Shown one piece after another: positions 61,401-64,000 of a stretch of 64,000 nt of DNA. Under the pieces are notes generated by a model, which saw nothing but the letters and a program-made list of their open reading frames with translations, did no database searches and was not told where the DNA came from. The stretch spans positions 1 through 64,000 of the forward strand of contig JAFGBI010000225.1 in assembly GCA_016933275.1 (NCBI GenBank). Direction: 5' to 3'. The translations under genes were made by a program, and so were the position numbers. Within the stretch, counting starts at the first letter, position 1. Every line of letters begins with the position of its first letter. Origin of the DNA: Polyangiaceae bacterium (GTDB lineage Bacteria; Myxococcota_A; Polyangia; Polyangiales; Polyangiaceae).

Positions 61401-62219
61401 GAGGGCGAGGTAGACCTCGCCGAGCTGTCGCAGCAGCGGCGCATCGTCCGGGCCCAAGGCACAGGCGCGCTCCAGCGCCGTGGCCGCCTCCTCCACGTAG
61501 CCGAGACCCTGCGCCAAGCCGCCCTGGGCGAGCCAGGCGGGGCGGTTGTCCGGTGTGAGCGACGTGAGCTGGCGATAGGCGGCGAGCCCCGGCTCGAGCT
61601 CCCCCAGGGCAACGTGCGCGGCGGCAAGCAGCGTCCACGCCTCGGGCTCCGATGGCACCTTCTCCACGAACCGCACGAGAAGGTCGCGTGCTCGTTGCGA
61701 ATTGTCGACCAAGCTGTATTCCCGAGCGAGCTCCAGCAGGAGGCCGATGTCCGCATCCGTGAGCGACAGCACGCGTTCGAGCGCTTCCGCCGCCTGGCGG
61801 TGCTGCCCGGCCATCGCGCGCGCCCGTCCGAGTTGCCGCCACATCGCCGGATCGTGCGGCTCGAGCGCGGCCGCGATCGAGAAGGCAGTCGCGGCATCCG
61901 CGTGCCGACCGAGGCGCGCGCAGACCTCGGCGCGCGCGAGGTGCGCGGCGAGTGAGGCGGGGTCGAGGCGCGCCGCCGCGGCGAAGGCCTCTGCCGCTGG
62001 CTCGAGGGAGCCGAGCACCAGGTGCGATCGACCCAGCTCGAAATGGGCCTCGGCGTGATCGGGTTTGAGTTGGACGGTCTTGGCGAAGGCGCGCGCTGCT
62101 TCTTCGTGGCGTTCGAGCTTCTGCAGCGTTTGTCCGAACTTGAACTGGTTCCACGGATCGTTTGGCTTCACCAAGAGCCGCGTCCGCAATAGCTCCAGCG
62201 TTTCTTCGTGTTCAGCCAT
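58461..62219 (-). CDS. Long TPR-repeat protein, 1,252 aa
   Basis: TPR units fill nearly the whole protein, about 35 by length. Examples are PWNQFKFGQTLQKLERHEEA, AAEAFAAAARLDPASLAAHL and AVEAYRKVSQLRPNDASAHG. No signal peptide, membrane helix or enzyme domain is visible, so it is a cytoplasmic scaffold by inference. Its N-terminus (MAEHEETLELLRTRLLVKPN) aligns in style with that of the 3,378-aa protein, suggesting paralogy with different repeat number. It is followed after 9 nt by the two-domain linker gene and is divergent, over 136 bp, from a PEGA-like membrane protein gene. A C-rich motif (62252-62267) like that before the other TPR genes lies upstream. Confidence 0.95.
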   Translation of the reverse strand: MAEHEETLELLRTRLLVKPNDPWNQFKFGQTLQKLERHEEAARAFAKTVQLKPDHAEAHFELGRSHLVLGSLEPAAEAFAAAARLDPASLAAHLARAEVCARLGRHADAATAFSIAAALEPHDPAMWRQLGRARAMAGQHRQAAEALERVLSLTDADIGLLLELAREYSLVDNSQRARDLLVRFVEKVPSEPEAWTLLAAAHVALGELEPGLAAYRQLTSLTPDNRPAWLAQGGLAQGLGYVEEAATALERACALGPDDAPLLRQLGEVYLALGRAAAAVPSFERALAINSEDARSLAGLGTAHNELAQYLDALRPLERAVAIEATLGVAFAHLAVTYEHLNRPDDAIAALERALALAPDDADILFELARNRERRGDGAAALEAYRRTAVVRPTHVEAQFAIGRLLAESGDANSALDPLRRALVLRPGFTDASLVLGRALQSFGRHVEAVEVLDDAVLRDAARIDLHVALAASLYALNRDTELITRAERVTSPQPNPDLSRWVGLARLRRGQVEGAIRELEQVITRTPDDAEVLAALGLALAQTNRADGALEMLRDALRRKPQDTRLLLALGKLLTDLRRWDEAVGVLEQAQWVSPDATEVQIALGRALSGAGRAGEAAQTLTRAMEAHPVDAELRAELGALLNSLGRFADALPQLEAAKAGRPDDGELHFQLGVALEACGRVPEAAAAFREATTRQPERVDAWLWAARCYFRAGAPREASLAARQLLRLADGHGEGLGLLGKALLALGQHAEAADALGRAVAAEPSRSDLLGPLGMARLGAGQLEAAVPVLEAATHASPVDPALLRGLREVYERLGRIDEQIRVLEALRVATPADPQVCVELGRARRRAGHLGPAADELGAALNMDRGLPGVARELGAIHEELGQHDRATERYAEALAAEPSDVELAIAVTRALGHQERWSEAVSAARRAASAAPGHPGVQRALGLACVGAGLYGEGLGPLQLALRAHPGDYDARVALGRAFVALNRLHDAATALREACAAKPDSAEAQVALARVLVQQGDGNAAVSAYEAALSVGESPALWCELGGVLGSLARVDRAVDAYHRALALEPRYGPAYGSMGITLLRAGQLSEGVSALEEAVSCDLQNPALRGALGFGYAKAGRYEEAAAAYHHATRLGLEDPDIYANMARLLEQMLRHDEAVEAYRKVSQLRPNDASAHGRLGVALFAAGKPLDALTPLQHAQRLAPREPEWTFHLALCLHAAGYPAAARQQRDTLAAFDPARAAQLDQKLV

Positions 62220-62355
62220 GGCCCACGGTCCGATACTCTACCGGATAGCTCGGGCCCTGGGGCGCAGAGTTCTCCTTCCGGAACCAGCTTCCCAAGCGGG
62301 GTGGACTCATGGGAACCTCGCCCTCGAGGATCCGCTGAACAGCGGAAGAGGAGCG
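62220..62355. promoter_or_regulatory. Divergent promoter region with third TPR-upstream motif
   Basis: The 136 bp between two divergent genes must hold both promoters. On the minus strand CTGCGCCCCAGGGCCC (62252-62267) resembles the motif before the other two TPR genes but ends 32 nt from the start. On the plus strand GGAAGAGGAG just before 62356 is a good ribosome-binding site. No confident -35/-10 pair was found. Confidence 0.4.
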
Positions 62356-63621
62356 ATGGCAGGTCCACCGAAGCCGATGACGGTCGCACTCGATGGTGCA
62401 GCGCTGGAACAAGCTCGTGAGGCGCTGAGGCGAGCCGCCGCTGGCGAACGCCCACCTCAGCCGCCAATGGCGCCTGGCTCGCCGGTCCCGTCCCCACAGG
62501 CGCCCCCGATGATGCCCGCAGCATCGGCCGTGCCATACGCACCGCCTCCGATGGTCGCGCCACCTGGATTGCAGCCCCCGGCAGGGCCACCCATTGGACC
62601 CCCGGGCGGAGCCCCGCCAGGCCAATACGGTCAGCCCGGCATGGTCATGCCCGCTCCAGCGGCAGGAGCTGGGACTGCGGTCCCGCCGCATGGGTCGTCC
62701 GCGATGACGTTCCCCGCCGTCGCCACCCCTCCGGGGACCCTGGCGGGCCAGGCACCATCCCCGGCAATGGCTCCGGGGGCACCGGCCGGACCGTATGGGG
62801 TGGCGGTCGCTCAACCCCAACCGGTGATGCAGCAGCCACCCATGCCAATGGCCGGCCCTGGTCCAGCCCCGAACCTGCCGTATGGCAATCCGAACTACGG
62901 CCCTCCCGGGATGGTGCCTCCAGGAACAGCCCCACCGCAGGCAGGCAGGCCGAACGTTCATCCGGCTGCTGGTCCGATGCAACCGGGAGCGGCGAACGCC
63001 CCAGGCGCGAGATTGGCCAACGGCAGTGCACCGGCCTATTTCGCCGCGATGGTGGGCGCGGCCAGCCCGACTCCGGCCGCGGCAATGGGACCCCAACCCC
63101 CGCCCTTCATCCAACCTCCCATGATGGGCCCGGCACCGGGGGCGCCGATCGCGCCGGCGATGGCCGAGGCCCCCCCCCCTGCAGTGCCCGTCGTGCCCCA
63201 ACGGATCGTGAAGAAGGGCGCGCTGCGCTCCGGCAGCGAGCGTGGCCGTCGGGTGTGGCTGCTCGCTCTGCTAGGGGCGGGGCTGGTGCTGTGTCTGGTG
63301 GTCTTGGTGGGACTGATCTCGCTCTGGAACGCCACCAGGCATCCGAACACGGCAGCGACCCCCGCCTCTGCGAGTGGTGAGGAGGCGGGGGCCCGGAAGC
63401 AGAGCGGCCCACGGATGTGGGTCCCGTTCGCCTGCAAGCCCGAGTGCACCCAGATCGTCTGCGATGGGAAGCCCGTGGACCTCAGCGGAGCCATGCTCAC
63501 GGTCGGTCAGCACACCTGTGTGGCGAGCAACCCAGGGAAGAAGCCCGTCGCGAAGATCTTCGCCGTCACCGCGAACCGCGCCACCGTCGAACAGGTGTTC
63601 TGGCTCGACGAACCGCACTGA
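62356..63621 (+). CDS. Single-pass membrane protein with Cys-containing PEGA-like domain, 421 aa
   Basis: After a short helix (ALDGAALEQAREALRRAAAG) there are about 270 residues of Pro/Gly/Ala/Met-rich, probably disordered cytoplasmic sequence. A basic stretch (RSGSERGRR) precedes one membrane helix at about 300-322 (VWLLALLGAGLVLCLVVLVG). Outside the cytoplasm is a small domain, CKPECTQIVCDGKPV...VGQHTC, with the same C-x3-C...C-D...G-K/Q-H-x-C pattern as the 36222-37415 protein; it is PEGA-like. The start at 62356 has GGAAGAGGAG before it; a longer upstream frame lacks such a site and would run through the divergent promoter. It neighbours the TPR/linker operon. An adaptor across the inner membrane is inferred. 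Confidence 0.85.
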   Translation: MAGPPKPMTVALDGAALEQAREALRRAAAGERPPQPPMAPGSPVPSPQAPPMMPAASAVPYAPPPMVAPPGLQPPAGPPIGPPGGAPPGQYGQPGMVMPAPAAGAGTAVPPHGSSAMTFPAVATPPGTLAGQAPSPAMAPGAPAGPYGVAVAQPQPVMQQPPMPMAGPGPAPNLPYGNPNYGPPGMVPPGTAPPQAGRPNVHPAAGPMQPGAANAPGARLANGSAPAYFAAMVGAASPTPAAAMGPQPPPFIQPPMMGPAPGAPIAPAMAEAPPPAVPVVPQRIVKKGALRSGSERGRRVWLLALLGAGLVLCLVVLVGLISLWNATRHPNTAATPASASGEEAGARKQSGPRMWVPFACKPECTQIVCDGKPVDLSGAMLTVGQHTCVASNPGKKPVAKIFAVTANRATVEQVFWLDEPH

Positions 63622-63629
63622 GTGCGCCG

Positions 63630-64000
63630 CTATCCCAGGCGGGCAGCGAATCCAACCGCGTCGAGACGCACCTGCGCGAATCGATGCGGGCGAACGGTGA
63701 CGTGAAGCTTCCCGTCCGCCACTCTGGCCTCGATCTCCGGCGCGGGCCGCCCCGCCCCGGGGAAGAGGCGACTCAGCAAGGCTCGGGCGAGCTGCGCAGC
63801 GACGTCCGGCGGGGTCCCGGCAGGAACGGCATCGGCGAGCTGCTCCACGGCGTGAGCGACTCTCGCCACGAACAACTGATCGGGCAGACCGAGCTCCGGC
63901 GCCGCGTCGCCGCCCTGCGCGACGGTAGGCCCGCGATAGAGCATGGGTGCGTGAGCCAGGATGGCCGTGTCGCGATTGAGCGGTCCACCGAGCAGCGCAA
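63630..64000 (-). CDS. C-terminal fragment, weakly like type VI sheath protein TssC
   Basis: The frame is open to the right edge, so the N-terminus is missing; 122 codons are visible and the ATG at 63944 is probably internal. It reads LPDQLFVARVAHAVEQLADA, then a helix-rich segment, then KLHVTVRPHRFAQVRLDAVG and a stop. L-F-x-A-R-x-A-H-x-x-x-x-L, followed near the C-terminus by V-x-V/L-R-P-H, recalls the end of TssC/ImpC sheath proteins of type VI secretion. The usual W-L-x-x-Y and P-G-x-Y motifs are not evident, so this could be a divergent member or unrelated. It is convergent with the preceding gene, with 8 bp between them. Confidence 0.4.
   Translation of the reverse strand, partial: ALLGGPLNRDTAILAHAPMLYRGPTVAQGGDAAPELGLPDQLFVARVAHAVEQLADAVPAGTPPDVAAQLARALLSRLFPGAGRPAPEIEARVADGKLHVTVRPHRFAQVRLDAVGFAARLG

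Noticed and set aside
62065-62355. Longer N-terminus for the 62356-63621 protein
   Set aside because: It would run antisense into the TPR gene and through the divergent promoter region. The ATG at 62356 has a good ribosome-binding site.

Overview
The window is very GC-rich and looks like a chromosomal segment of a Myxococcota (myxobacterial) genome. The pointers are: proline/alanine-rich signalling-type proteins; tandem IPT/TIG, LVIVD-propeller, thrombospondin-3, RCC1 and DUF4215 (C-G-D-G...C-D-D-G-N) modules; very long TPR proteins; and PEGA-like membrane proteins. No rRNA, tRNA, CRISPR array or intact insertion sequence was seen. The only mobile-element trace is a broken transposase near 43 kb.

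Region 1 (1-33.7 kb, minus strand) is one uninterrupted reading frame of at least 11,245 codons that runs off the left edge. It encodes a giant exported or anchored protein. The order is an N-terminal hydrophobic segment, about twenty Ig-like domains, a cysteine-rich insert, a long stretch of LVIVD/propeller-like and IPT/TIG modules, more Ig-like modules, thrombospondin-3 calcium repeats, a DUF4215 Cys motif and C-terminal RCC1-like repeats. The long plus-strand reading frames here are its antisense shadows.

Region 2 (33.7-40.5 kb) begins with a roughly 950-bp non-coding stretch holding a 25-bp tandem repeat and one copy of a dispersed repeat. Then come a 484-aa TPR protein (plus) and, convergent to it on the minus strand, a seven-IPT-domain protein, a proline-rich lipoprotein and a single-pass protein with a cysteine-containing PEGA-like domain. 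The last two overlap as ATGA.

Region 3 (40.5-42.8 kb) is nrfHA, the membrane pentaheme nitrite reductase complex that makes ammonium, behind a near-perfect FNR-type box and followed by a hairpin.

Region 4 (42.8-56.8 kb, plus) holds a transposase remnant, a protein with two copies of an unrecognised ~60-aa W-x-x-R/L domain around a disordered linker, a 3,378-aa almost pure TPR solenoid, and an MltD-type lytic transglycosylase with LysM.

Region 5 (56.8-64 kb) has the second copy of the dispersed repeat, an unusually dense hairpin cluster, then on the minus strand a second TPR protein (1,252 aa) coupled to a second two-domain linker protein. Divergent from these is a second PEGA-like single-pass protein. 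At the right edge is the C-terminus of a protein with weak resemblance to type VI secretion sheath TssC.

The most interesting pattern is recurrence of three protein types in nearby clusters: long TPR scaffold, two-domain linker protein, and PEGA-like membrane protein. The TPR genes share a GC-rich upstream motif. I infer, without proof, an undescribed scaffold system linking cytoplasm and envelope, perhaps related to secretion or surface assembly.
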